Source: Claveliimonas monacensis (GTDB taxonomy: Bacteria; Bacillota; Clostridia; Lachnospirales; Lachnospiraceae). Taken from it: a stretch of 64,000 nt of DNA. Every line of letters begins with the position of its first letter. The stretch's first letter is position 1. Shown one piece after another: positions 15,438-22,886 of the stretch. A program made the translations under genes and the position numbers. Where the stretch lies: positions 62,001 to 126,000 of the forward strand of contig NZ_JADCKL010000001.1 of assembly GCF_014982975.1 (NCBI RefSeq), given 5' to 3'. The notes under the pieces are model-generated. The model made no database searches and had not been told where the DNA came from. It saw only the letters and a program-made list of their open reading frames with translations.

Positions 15438-16830
15438 ACATAAAAAACGAGAAATAAAGGATGGACAGAGGGCAATGATCTTTCTGTGCCTGGTGGTATC
15501 AGGCATTTCCTCCTCTGTCCTCTCCACGGCAATGACAACCGCTCTGCCGGGCGTGGTGGAGTATTTCGGGATCAGCACATCGGTGGGCCAGTGGATCACC
15601 AGCGGCTACTCCCTGGCCATGGGTATGATCATGCCCCTGACTGCCTTCCTCATCACCCGTTTCCCGACAAAAAGGCTGTATCTGACGGGAATAGGCGCAT
15701 TTATCGCAGGACTTCTGGTCAGCATATTTGCGGGGGATTTTGCCCTGATGATGGTGGGGCGTGTCCTGCAGGCCTGCGGCAACGGCGTGCTGATGACAGC
15801 CGCCCAGGTGGTCATCATGACCATTTATCCCATAAAGAAGCGGGGGACCATGATGGGGACATACGGGCTGGCCACCACGGCCGCGCCTGTCGTGGCGCCC
15901 ACCATCGCGGGGCTTATGATCGATGCCTTTGGGTGGAAGTCCATCTTCTACGTGTCGCTGGTCATCATGATACTGTCCTTTATCATATCCTGTATCGTGT
16001 TTGAGGATGTCCTGGAGCTGCAGGACAAGAAATTTGACGTGGTCTCCTTTGTGGAGAGCATCGTGGCCTTTGGCGGCGTGACCCTGGGTATCGGGAACCT
16101 GAGCACCTTTGGCATTCTCAGCATAGAGGCAGGGGTTCCGCTTCTTCTCGGAGCCGTGGTCTGCGTCTTCTTTGTGACCCGCCAGTGCAGGCTGGAGAAG
16201 CCTTTCCTGGATGTGAAGATACTGGTCAACCGGAATTACGCAGTAAGCGTCATCTCCAGCATGGTCCTCTACCTTGTGATGATGGGCTCCTCCGTCATGA
16301 TGCCTCTCTATGTCCAGAGCGTCATGGGCTACTCGGCGGTGGTGTCCGGTCTTGTGACCCTTCCCGGCTCCCTGGCCACGGCCCTTGTCAGCCCCTTTGC
16401 CGGGAAGCTGTACGATGAGATTGGGATAAAGAAGATTTTTGTGGCAGGGGCTGCCGCTCTTGTCATCAGCAACATAGGCATGTTTTTCCTTTCTATGGAA
16501 ACGCCTCTGTGGACCGCTGCAGCGCTGAATGTGATCCGCAACATTTCCATCGGAAGCCTGATGATGCCCCTCCTCACCTGGGGGACCAGCAATGTGCACC
16601 CCACAAAGATGGCGGACGCCTCCTCACTTCTCACCTCCCTTCGGACCATCGCGGGCTCCATCGGCTCGGCGGTCTTTGTGGGGATCATGACCATGGTGGC
16701 TGCGTCCTCAGCGGAGACCTACGGGGACAACGCCATGATGCACGGCATGAACATGTCCTTTTTCTGGATGGCAGTGGGAGCGGCAGTACTTCTGCTGATC
16801 GCGGTCTTTGCTGTCAGGGAGAAAAGATAA
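15427..16830 (+). CDS. MFS multidrug efflux transporter, DHA2 (EmrB/QacA) family
   Basis: A 467-residue integral membrane protein with about 14 hydrophobic segments, the DHA2 pattern. Motif A is degenerate in the first loop, while motif C (the antiporter motif) is visible as GLATTAAPVVAPTIAGLM in helix 5. The family uses the proton gradient to expel lipophilic cations, dyes, bile-like compounds or antibiotics. The start overlaps the MarR stop by 11 bases with AGGTAC upstream. Substrate identity cannot be deduced. No convincing terminator follows directly; the next promoter begins nine bases after the stop. Confidence 0.92.
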   Translation: MENEHKKREIKDGQRAMIFLCLVVSGISSSVLSTAMTTALPGVVEYFGISTSVGQWITSGYSLAMGMIMPLTAFLITRFPTKRLYLTGIGAFIAGLLVSIFAGDFALMMVGRVLQACGNGVLMTAAQVVIMTIYPIKKRGTMMGTYGLATTAAPVVAPTIAGLMIDAFGWKSIFYVSLVIMILSFIISCIVFEDVLELQDKKFDVVSFVESIVAFGGVTLGIGNLSTFGILSIEAGVPLLLGAVVCVFFVTRQCRLEKPFLDVKILVNRNYAVSVISSMVLYLVMMGSSVMMPLYVQSVMGYSAVVSGLVTLPGSLATALVSPFAGKLYDEIGIKKIFVAGAAALVISNIGMFFLSMETPLWTAAALNVIRNISIGSLMMPLLTWGTSNVHPTKMADASSLLTSLRTIAGSIGSAVFVGIMTMVAASSAETYGDNAMMHGMNMSFFWMAVGAAVLLLIAVFAVREKR

Positions 16831-16838
16831 GATATCGC

Positions 16839-16867
16839 TTTTCACAGGATGCCAGGTTTGCTATAAT
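16839..16867 (+). promoter_or_regulatory. Promoter with extended -10 before the XRE-GPP34 pair
   Basis: TTTTCA (16839-16844), 17-base spacer, TGC-TATAAT (-10 at 16862-16867). The transcript would carry a structured leader of about 130 bases before the gene at 17003. Confidence 0.6.
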
Positions 16868-16898
16868 GGGAGAGCGAATGAAGGAACTGTCGGCTGCA

Positions 16899-16951
16899 AA
16901 AGGGCTTTGACAGCGGGAAATCCCCGTAAAACGGGGCATGTCAAAGACTTT
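16899..16951 (+). other. Structured leader: nested hairpins before the XRE gene
   Basis: CTTTGACA (16905-16912) pairs with TGTCAAAG (16939-16946), extended by AAAAG/CTTTT across small bulges; a perfect inner hairpin CCCCGT-aaa-ACGGGG (16922-16936) sits in the loop. The T-run is short, so it is either a weak terminator for the upstream efflux gene or a leader element of the downstream gene. Confidence 0.5.
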
Positions 16952-17002
16952 TGACAGACAGATCCTCTCTTTTTGACTATAGTGAAAGCGCAGGGAGAAA
17001 AA

Positions 17003-17587
17003 ATGGAGCTTGGAAATCAGATAAAAAGATACCGGAAGGAACGGTCCCTGTCACAGGATGCCCTGGCGGAGAAGGTCTATGTCTCGAGGCAGACCATCTC
17101 AAACTGGGAGAATGACAAGAGCTATCCGGATATAAACAGTCTGATGCTCCTCTGCGACACATTTGAAATCTCTCTGGATCAATTAGTCAAAGGAGACGTG
17201 GAGACGATGAAGCAGAGGATGAACATGAGCGACGATGAGAGGAAAGAATTTAATCGCCTTGGAAACATTTTTGGTTTCCTCCTCCTTCTCATCGGCGTCA
17301 CCCCTATTCCTCTTGTCCACTTTCTGTCCTATGTGGGAATGGGAATATGGATCGTCATCCTGCTGGCGGGCATCTATGCGGCGGCCCAGGTGGAAAAGAG
17401 AAAGGCCCGGTACGATATCCAGAGCTACAGAGAAATCGTAGCTTTTGTGGAGGGGACCACCCTGGACGAGATCGAGAAGGCGAAGGAAGAGGGGAAGCGT
17501 ATCTACCAGAAGATCCTTCTGGCGGTTGGGACAGGTGTCCTTGCCCTGGCTGTCAGCCTGTTTTTCATATGGCTCCTGGGTGTATGA
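17003..17587 (+). CDS. XRE-family regulator with membrane C-terminus
   Basis: A 194-residue protein: HTH_3 domain at about 1-62 (LSQDALAEKVYVSRQTISNW), then three hydrophobic stretches (about 86-103, 107-124 and 170-190) that should anchor it in the membrane. I chose ATG 17003 because a GGGAG site lies eight bases before it; upstream codons lack a site. Membrane-tethered XRE proteins of this shape are common in Lachnospiraceae and are thought to link envelope state to transcription. The GPP34-like gene follows after 56 bases, so the pair may be co-expressed. Confidence 0.85.
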   Translation: MELGNQIKRYRKERSLSQDALAEKVYVSRQTISNWENDKSYPDINSLMLLCDTFEISLDQLVKGDVETMKQRMNMSDDERKEFNRLGNIFGFLLLLIGVTPIPLVHFLSYVGMGIWIVILLAGIYAAAQVEKRKARYDIQSYREIVAFVEGTTLDEIEKAKEEGKRIYQKILLAVGTGVLALAVSLFFIWLLGV

Positions 17588-17643
17588 CTCCGAAGATATA
17601 TTTGATTGATTGGTCAGCAAGAAATATTTCGGAGGAAAATGAG

Positions 17644-18306
17644 ATGGAAAGAAGAGGAATTGCACAGGAGTACTACATTCTGGCGGTGACAGACATTGGC
17701 TGCATGCCGGCCATGCACAGGGAGGAGGGCAACGCCGCTCTTGTGGCTGCAGGATTTATGGACCTCCTCATGAATGAGGTGGTGAGCATGGACGGGAAGA
17801 CCATCAAGGTGGAGCGGGAGCTGCCGGACAGCCTTGAGCATCTGACAGTCCTGTACGAGTATCTGAAGAAGAAGCCCCGCACCGCTCTGAAAATGATAAG
17901 CGATTTTCTTACCTATGATATCAGCAGGATGGGGCAGTTCATAGCAGAAACAGGGGCGTCCCTCTTGGGGGATCAGTCCGTAAGGGAAGAAAAGGGCGGC
18001 ATGCTGGGCAATAGGACGGTGTACATCCCGCAGAAGAGCGCCAGGACCGCGCTGGCAGAGAGGCTGCGGGAGGCGGCCAGGGACGGCGGTGATATGTCCC
18101 CTGAGGACGGAGCCCTCCTGTGGATCTTGAAGAGCTCGAAGAACCTGGACCAGTATTTCTCCAAATTCGAGAGAAAGGACCTGAAAGCCAGATTAAAGGA
18201 GCTGAAGAAGGACCCTCAAAGCCTCGAAATGGGGAGGATGATCAGGTACATGAGCTCTGTGGATGACATGCTACTCGCCTGCCTCATGGTGGGAATTATC
18301 GTGTAG
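17644..18306 (+). CDS. GPP34 (Golgi phosphoprotein 3)-like protein
   Basis: A 220-residue cytosolic protein resembling the GPP34 family: EYYILAVTDIGCMPAM at the N-terminus, a helix GNAALVAAGFMDLLM followed by a short hairpin (VVSMDGKTIKVE), and a long helical tail. Eukaryotic GOLPH3 binds phosphatidylinositol-4-phosphate; the role of bacterial members is unsettled. The ATG at 17644 is selected by a GGAGG eight bases upstream; an in-frame ATG at 17584 overlaps the XRE stop and lacks a site. It probably shares a transcript with the XRE gene and ends before the terminator at 18325. Confidence 0.7.
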   Translation: MERRGIAQEYYILAVTDIGCMPAMHREEGNAALVAAGFMDLLMNEVVSMDGKTIKVERELPDSLEHLTVLYEYLKKKPRTALKMISDFLTYDISRMGQFIAETGASLLGDQSVREEKGGMLGNRTVYIPQKSARTALAERLREAARDGGDMSPEDGALLWILKSSKNLDQYFSKFERKDLKARLKELKKDPQSLEMGRMIRYMSSVDDMLLACLMVGIIV

Positions 18307-18324
18307 GAAATAAATAATAGATCA

Positions 18325-18385
18325 AAGGGTACTCCTGGTTGACAGAAGATATAAGCTGATGTAAACTTGGAGTACCTTCTTTTTT
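18325..18385 (+). terminator. Terminator after the GPP34-like gene
   Basis: GGTACTCC (18328-18335) pairs with GGAGTACC (18369-18376), followed by TTC and a run of six T. The loop is long (about 33 bases). Confidence 0.7.
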
Positions 18386-18400
18386 GAGAAGACATTTCTT

Positions 18401-18426
18401 GAACCGCATCATTCAAAAAGCGGTTC
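18401..18426. repeat. Inverted repeat in the gap before the nuclease remnant
   Basis: GAACCGC (18401-18407) and GCGGTTC (18420-18426) are perfect inverted copies with a 12-base loop and no T-run. Function unknown. Confidence 0.4.
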
Positions 18427-18495
18427 CCATTCATATCTGACGTATCGGGCATATCTGCCGGATCACCCGGAAATGATGAAAAATTTATGTAAAAG

Positions 18496-18525
18496 TTGCG
18501 CGTGGGGAAGAAACTGTATTATACT
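18496..18525 (+). promoter_or_regulatory. Promoter of the nuclease remnant
   Basis: TTGCGC (18496-18501), 18-base spacer, TATACT (18520-18525). The start region of the broken gene still has a GGAGGAGAGG site downstream. Confidence 0.5.
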
Positions 18526-18541
18526 GACAAGGAGGAGAGGG

Positions 18542-19226
18542 ATGGAGCAGGAGAAGAGAAGACTGTCCTGGCATCCGGCTGGAGAAGAATATCGGAAGGA
18601 TATTCAAGAGCTACAATATCATTGAGTACAAATCCCCGGAGGACTATCTGGGCATCAATGATTTCTACAAGGTGTACGCCTACGCCTGCCTGTATCAGTC
18701 GGACACGGACCGGGTGATGGAGGTGGACCCGGAGGAGATCACCCTGACATTCGTGTGTATGCGCTACCCCAGGAAGCTGCTTGGGCACCTGAAGGAGGGC
18801 CGCGAGCTGCAGGACCTGATGGAGAGATATGAGCGGCACAGACATTCAAAGTGGTACCAGGCGGCGATGGATCTGATCGTGCGAGCCAACTGGGACAGGA
18901 TGAAGGAGGAGAAGGAAATGTGCGAGGCATTGAGAGAGCTGTTTGCAGACGAGCTGCAGGAGTCGAAGGAGCAGGGAGAGGAGACAAAGCTTATCTCCTG
19001 GATCTGTGCGAAACTAAAAAAGGATAAGCCCATTTCTGCTATCATAGAAGATTTCGGGGAACTGGGAGAGCCGGAGGAGAAGGTAAGCCTCATCTGCGAG
19101 ACAGCCCGCCGGTTTGCCCCGGACTATGATGTGGACGAAATCTATGCTGCCCTCGCAGAGAGAGGGAGGAGAGGGACCGGGGAAAAGCAGGTAAACGAAC
19201 CGTCGGGCTGTGTATCCGGAAAATAG
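18542..19226 (+). pseudogene. Decayed PD-(D/E)XK (Rpn/transposase-like) nuclease gene
   Basis: The original start survives (ATG 18542, MEQEKRRLSWHPA, behind GGAGGAGAGG), but that frame soon stops. The family sequence resumes in another frame as EKNIGRIFKSYNIIEYKSP and continues to VYAYACLYQSDTDRV and the C-terminal half, ending at 19226. Relatives have about 50 residues between WHPA and NIGRIF, including the catalytic Asp; these are missing, as is a middle block after PRKLLGHLKEGREL. Two deletions, the first with a frameshift, have therefore removed part of the active site, though E-x-K (EYK) remains. Family knowledge is from memory, so deletion sizes are approximate. Confidence 0.75.
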
Positions 19227-19238
19227 ATCATACACAGG

Positions 19239-19267
19239 CTGACAAAGCCATTCTCTTAGAATATACT
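19239..19267 (+). promoter_or_regulatory. Promoter of the 19290 operon
   Basis: CTGACA (19239-19244), 17-base spacer, TATACT (19262-19267), then an AGGAGGGG site before the ATG at 19290. Confidence 0.65.
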
Positions 19268-19289
19268 CTCTTTAGAAGGAGGGGATGAA

Positions 19290-19817
19290 ATGGACGTAAA
19301 AAGGACAGGAAGCTTTATCGCGGAAATGCGGAAGGGGAAAAATATGACCCAGGCGGAGCTGGCCGCAAAGCTCCAGGTGACGGACAAGGCTGTCAGCCGC
19401 TGGGAGCGGGGCGTGGGCTACCCGGACATCACGCTTCTTGAGCCGCTGGCCGGGCAGCTTGGGGTCACAGTCCTGGACATTCTGAGAGGAGAGAAGACCT
19501 TCCCGGACAAAATGACGGGAGAGGAGACAGAACAGACAGTGGCGGAGACAGTCAGGCTGGCAGCCGTGCAGAGACGCCAGGCAGTCCGGCGCGTTATCCT
19601 GCTGGCCATCGTGATGCTGATCGGCGATGCCATGCTCATTTGGGGTATCCTCTGGTGGACTTCCCAGCAGAGCGCCCTGAAGATCATTGCAGGGGCGGAC
19701 GGGCCCTCGGCAGTCTTTGTGGCCTGGAGGGTGGAGCCGATGCTGCCGGTTGCTGTCTCGGCAGCGGGGGCTGTGCTGATCCTTGCTTCCCTGCTTATTT
19801 ACAGATGGAGGAAATAG
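19290..19817 (+). CDS. XRE-family membrane protein with GADGPSAVFVA motif
   Basis: A 175-residue protein: HTH_3 at about 8-62 (MTQAELAAKLQVTDKAVSRW), a linker, a membrane helix at about 100-122, the segment KIIAGADGPSAVFVAWR (about 131-147), then a second helix at about 151-170. The GADGP-(S/T)-x-(I/V)-F-(V/L)-A string strongly resembles the conserved membrane motif of sodium-translocating decarboxylase beta subunits (GGADGPT-IF). Its presence in a tethered regulator is odd. It heads a close run of genes, with the acetyltransferase ATG only three bases after its stop. Confidence 0.8.
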   Translation: MDVKRTGSFIAEMRKGKNMTQAELAAKLQVTDKAVSRWERGVGYPDITLLEPLAGQLGVTVLDILRGEKTFPDKMTGEETEQTVAETVRLAAVQRRQAVRRVILLAIVMLIGDAMLIWGILWWTSQQSALKIIAGADGPSAVFVAWRVEPMLPVAVSAAGAVLILASLLIYRWRK

Positions 19818-19820
19818 AGC

Positions 19821-20411
19821 ATGTCAATAGAACACACGGAACCTATCCGCCTTCGCACTGCCTGTGAGGAGGACGCGGAGGCACTGCTGGATATCTACGC
19901 GCCCTATGTGGAGCACACAGCTGTCAGCTTTGAGTATGAGGTGCCCTCTGTGGAAGAGTTCAGAGAGCGCATCCGCCGCATAAGGGAGCGGTATCCGTAC
20001 CTGCTTGCAGAGTCAGGAGGGGAAATACTGGGCTATGCCTACGCCTCCCCCTTTCACGAGAGGCGGGCCTACGACTGGGCGGCGGAGACCTCCATCTACC
20101 TGCGGAGGGACAGAAGGAGGCAGGGACTTGGGAGGAGACTGTACGAAGCCCTGGAGGAAATCCTGCGGATGCAGGGCATTACAGATCTCTACGCATGCAT
20201 TGCCTGCCCGGAGGGGGAAGACCCATACCTGAACGGGGATAGTATCCTGTTCCATCAGCGCATGGGATTTCAGACTGTGGGGCGGTTCCCGAGCTGCGGC
20301 TACAAATTCCACAGGTGGTACCACATGGTGTGGATGGCGAAAAATATAGGAGAGCATCGGGAAGAGCAGCCAGAGGTAAAGCCTTTTTCATCCATACGGC
20401 AAGGAGAGTGA
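19821..20411 (+). CDS. GNAT N-acetyltransferase, phosphinothricin acetyltransferase-like
   Basis: A 196-residue GNAT enzyme. The N-terminal A(E/C)EDAEALLDIYAPYVEHTAVSFEYE strand-helix unit is typical of the Pat/MddA group, which acetylates phosphinothricin or methionine sulfone/sulfoximine. The acetyl-CoA site is RRDRRRQGLGRRLYEAL (about 95-111). A C-terminal FHQRMGFQTVGRFPSCGYKFHRWYHM fits the group as well. A GGAGG site lies about ten bases upstream. The substrate is inferred only from family; it may be a general amine or amino-acid analogue. Confidence 0.88.
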   Translation: MSIEHTEPIRLRTACEEDAEALLDIYAPYVEHTAVSFEYEVPSVEEFRERIRRIRERYPYLLAESGGEILGYAYASPFHERRAYDWAAETSIYLRRDRRRQGLGRRLYEALEEILRMQGITDLYACIACPEGEDPYLNGDSILFHQRMGFQTVGRFPSCGYKFHRWYHMVWMAKNIGEHREEQPEVKPFSSIRQGE

Positions 20412-20415
20412 TAAG

Positions 20416-21249
20416 ATGGATCAGACACAAGAGAAAAGACACAGGATCAAACTCCTGGCCGTGGACATGGACGGCACCTGCCTGGATGGAAGGAGCCGCA
20501 TGTCCCGGGAGACAGTGGAAGCCTTGCGGGAAGCGGCCCGGGCGGGTATCACTGTGGTGCCCACGACAGGCAGGAACCTTCACTGCCTCCCTCACCGGCT
20601 GGCGGGGGAGAGAGACATTTACCGGTATGTCATCAGCTCCAACGGGGCCGTAGTGACAGACTGCCGGACCGGAAAGGACCTGTTCCGGTCTATGATCCCA
20701 AAGGAGACGGCCCTGGGACTTCTCCGGGACTGCCGGAGGACAGGAGCCGGCATCACGGCCCACCTCCACCATGAATACCTGATACAGGGGCGGCTTCTTG
20801 TCCTTCTGGGCAGGCTGATATACGGGAAGGACGCCAGGGGCGTGTACCGTGTAAAGAGCATGGAGAGGACCATTGCAAGATCCAGGTACGGGGTGGAGGA
20901 GATCCAGTTTTATTTTCTGCGTCCCGGCGTGCGGGAACGGCTTGAAAAGCTGCTTAAGAGGACCCGGGGCCTGACCTGGGCCAGCACGTCCATATACGTG
21001 GAGGTGTTCTCCGAGAAGACGTCCAAGGGGATGGCTCTGGCCGCCCTGGCGGAAAGGCTGGGGATAAAGAAAGAAGAGACGGCCTGCATAGGCGACGGGG
21101 AGAACGACCTGCCCATGTTCCGGGCGGCAGGCCTTAAGATGGCCATGGGGAATGCCGTGCCGGAGCTGAGGGAGAAGGCGGATATCATCCTTCCATCCAA
21201 CGGACGCGGCGGAGCGGCGAAGGGGATACGGCTGTGTCTTCCCCGCTGA
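20416..21249 (+). CDS. HAD-superfamily hydrolase, Cof/YidA subfamily
   Basis: A 277-residue phosphatase. Motif I is LLAVDMDGTCLDG (nucleophile and acid Asp), motif II the Thr in VPTTGRN, motif III a Lys in SKGMALAALAERLGI, and motif IV CIGDGENDLPMF. The C2B cap between motifs II and III defines the Cof-type group, which dephosphorylates sugar phosphates and cofactor intermediates with broad range. The gene begins four bases after the acetyltransferase stop with AAGGAG upstream, so it is in the same operon. The substrate is not predictable. Confidence 0.9.
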   Translation: MDQTQEKRHRIKLLAVDMDGTCLDGRSRMSRETVEALREAARAGITVVPTTGRNLHCLPHRLAGERDIYRYVISSNGAVVTDCRTGKDLFRSMIPKETALGLLRDCRRTGAGITAHLHHEYLIQGRLLVLLGRLIYGKDARGVYRVKSMERTIARSRYGVEEIQFYFLRPGVRERLEKLLKRTRGLTWASTSIYVEVFSEKTSKGMALAALAERLGIKKEETACIGDGENDLPMFRAAGLKMAMGNAVPELREKADIILPSNGRGGAAKGIRLCLPR

Positions 21250-21300
21250 GTCAAGCCCGGACAAGGACAGGAAAACAGATATATAAAAGGAAGAGGACAG

Positions 21301-22194
21301 ATGAGGATCGTAAACCTGATAGAGAACACAGAAGGCCAGCCCGGCTGCCGCTGTGAGCACGGACTGAGCTTTTACATAGAGACGGAGAGACATAAGATGC
21401 TCATGGACACAGGGGCAAGTGATGGATTTCTTGCAAATGCCGACCTTCTGGGAATTGACCTGGGAGGGGTGGACGCGGTGATCTTAAGTCACGGCCACTA
21501 TGACCACGGCGGCGGGATCCCCGCTTTCGCAAAGAAATATCCGAGGACAAGGATTTATATGCAGCAAAGCGCGGGAGGGAGCTTTTACCACCTGAAGCCG
21601 GAGGGTGAAAAGTACATCGGGCTGGAGCCCTGCATCCTGGGGCTGCCCCAGTGCGTGCTCCTCCAGAGAGACCACCGGATCGACAGGGAGCTGTTCCTCT
21701 TTTCCGGCATAGAGGGACACAGGATGTGGCCGGAGGGCAACCGGGCGCTGAAGCGGAAGGCCGGGGCGGAGTATATCCAGGACGATTTTTGCCATGAACA
21801 GTGTCTTGTGGTAAGTGAGGGAGATTTTCACGTGCTGCTCTCGGGTTGTGCCCACAACGGGGTGCTGAACATACTGGACAGATACCGGGAGATTTTTGGA
21901 GACTGGCCGGATGTGCTGGTCAGCGGTTTCCACATGAAGAAGGACAGGTATGAGGAGGCGGACCTGGAACATATCAGGGAGACGGCCCGGCTCCTGAAGA
22001 AGACGGGTATTCTCTGCTTCACAGGCCACTGCACAGGACAGAGGGCCTTTGACGTGATGAAGGATATCATGGGGGACCAGCTGCGGGCCATCCACAGCGG
22101 GGAAGTGGTCCTGGATACGGGGAAAGCGCTTCTGGATACCGGAGAATTGCTTCAGGATATGAGGGAGGAAAAAGATGCGGATAGCAGTATGTGA
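21301..22194 (+). CDS. Metallo-beta-lactamase-fold hydrolase (COG1237-like)
   Basis: A 297-residue enzyme with the dinuclear metal motif LSHGHYDHGGG (about 62-72), a metal His in GCAHNGVLN and a last His near GHCTG. The N-terminus (VNLIENTEG---CRCEHGLSFYIE) and long insert fit the family annotated as 7,8-dihydropterin-6-methyl-aminobenzene-phosphate synthase, known from methanopterin work, though bacterial roles are unclear. The C-terminus has a short tandem repeat, LDTGKA LLDTGEL. Its end overlaps the LytTR regulator by 20 bases. A GAAGAGG site precedes the ATG. Confidence 0.87.
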   Translation: MRIVNLIENTEGQPGCRCEHGLSFYIETERHKMLMDTGASDGFLANADLLGIDLGGVDAVILSHGHYDHGGGIPAFAKKYPRTRIYMQQSAGGSFYHLKPEGEKYIGLEPCILGLPQCVLLQRDHRIDRELFLFSGIEGHRMWPEGNRALKRKAGAEYIQDDFCHEQCLVVSEGDFHVLLSGCAHNGVLNILDRYREIFGDWPDVLVSGFHMKKDRYEEADLEHIRETARLLKKTGILCFTGHCTGQRAFDVMKDIMGDQLRAIHSGEVVLDTGKALLDTGELLQDMREEKDADSSM

Positions 22195-22882
22195 CGACGA
22201 GCCTCTTTTCCTGGAGATGCTCCGGGAGAAGCTGGAGAGATACTACCGCAGCCTGGACCTGCGGATCGACGCCTTTTCCTCCGGGGAGGCCCTTGTGCGG
22301 GCTGTGGAGAGAGAGCCCTTCTGCTGGTCCCTGGTCTTCTTGGATATCGAGATGCCGGGGATGGATGGGCTGGAGGCTGCCCGGGTGGTGAGAGACGTAA
22401 ATGACGCCATCCCTGTCATCCTCCTCACCAGCCACACAGAGTACGCCATGAAAGGGTACGAGGTGGAGGCCTTCCGTTTTCTTGCCAAGCCAGTGGAGGA
22501 ATCGTCCCTCTTTGGGGCGCTGCGGGCTGTGGAGGAGAGGGAAAGGCGGAACAGGAGGATACAGGTGAAGGCGGACGGGAGAGAGCTTTTTATCCCTCTT
22601 GTAGAAATCCTGTATTTCCGAAGTGAGAACGTGTATCTCACCCTGTACATGACAGGCGGGAGACACTGCCTGCTCCGGAAGAAGCTTAAGGAACAGGCGG
22701 AAGGACTGCCGCCCCTGGATTTTTTCCAGATCCACAGGAGCTACCTGGTGGGACTGCGGCATGTGTCCGCCTTTGACGGGCGGGAGGTGACCCTGTCAGA
22801 TGGGACCCGGCTGCCGGTGAGCCGGGGGAAGCGGGCTGCTTTTGTCCAGGCTCTCTCCCGGTATATATCTGAAAAGGAGTAG
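22175..22882 (+). CDS. LytTR-family response regulator (AgrA-like)
   Basis: A 235-residue regulator. The receiver domain carries acidic DD at 7-8, phosphoacceptor D57 in LVFLDIEMPGMDG and a Lys in LAKPV. The C-terminal LytTR domain (about 130-233) shows VKADGRELFIPLVEILYF and FFQIHRSYLVGL, the pattern that contacts tandem short repeats in target promoters. The ATG at 22175 lies within the end of the preceding gene, with GAGGGAGG just upstream. The next gene is its GHKL kinase, four bases on. Such pairs usually read peptide signals. Confidence 0.93.
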   Translation: MRIAVCDDEPLFLEMLREKLERYYRSLDLRIDAFSSGEALVRAVEREPFCWSLVFLDIEMPGMDGLEAARVVRDVNDAIPVILLTSHTEYAMKGYEVEAFRFLAKPVEESSLFGALRAVEERERRNRRIQVKADGRELFIPLVEILYFRSENVYLTLYMTGGRHCLLRKKLKEQAEGLPPLDFFQIHRSYLVGLRHVSAFDGREVTLSDGTRLPVSRGKRAAFVQALSRYISEKE

Positions 22883-22886
22883 GAAG

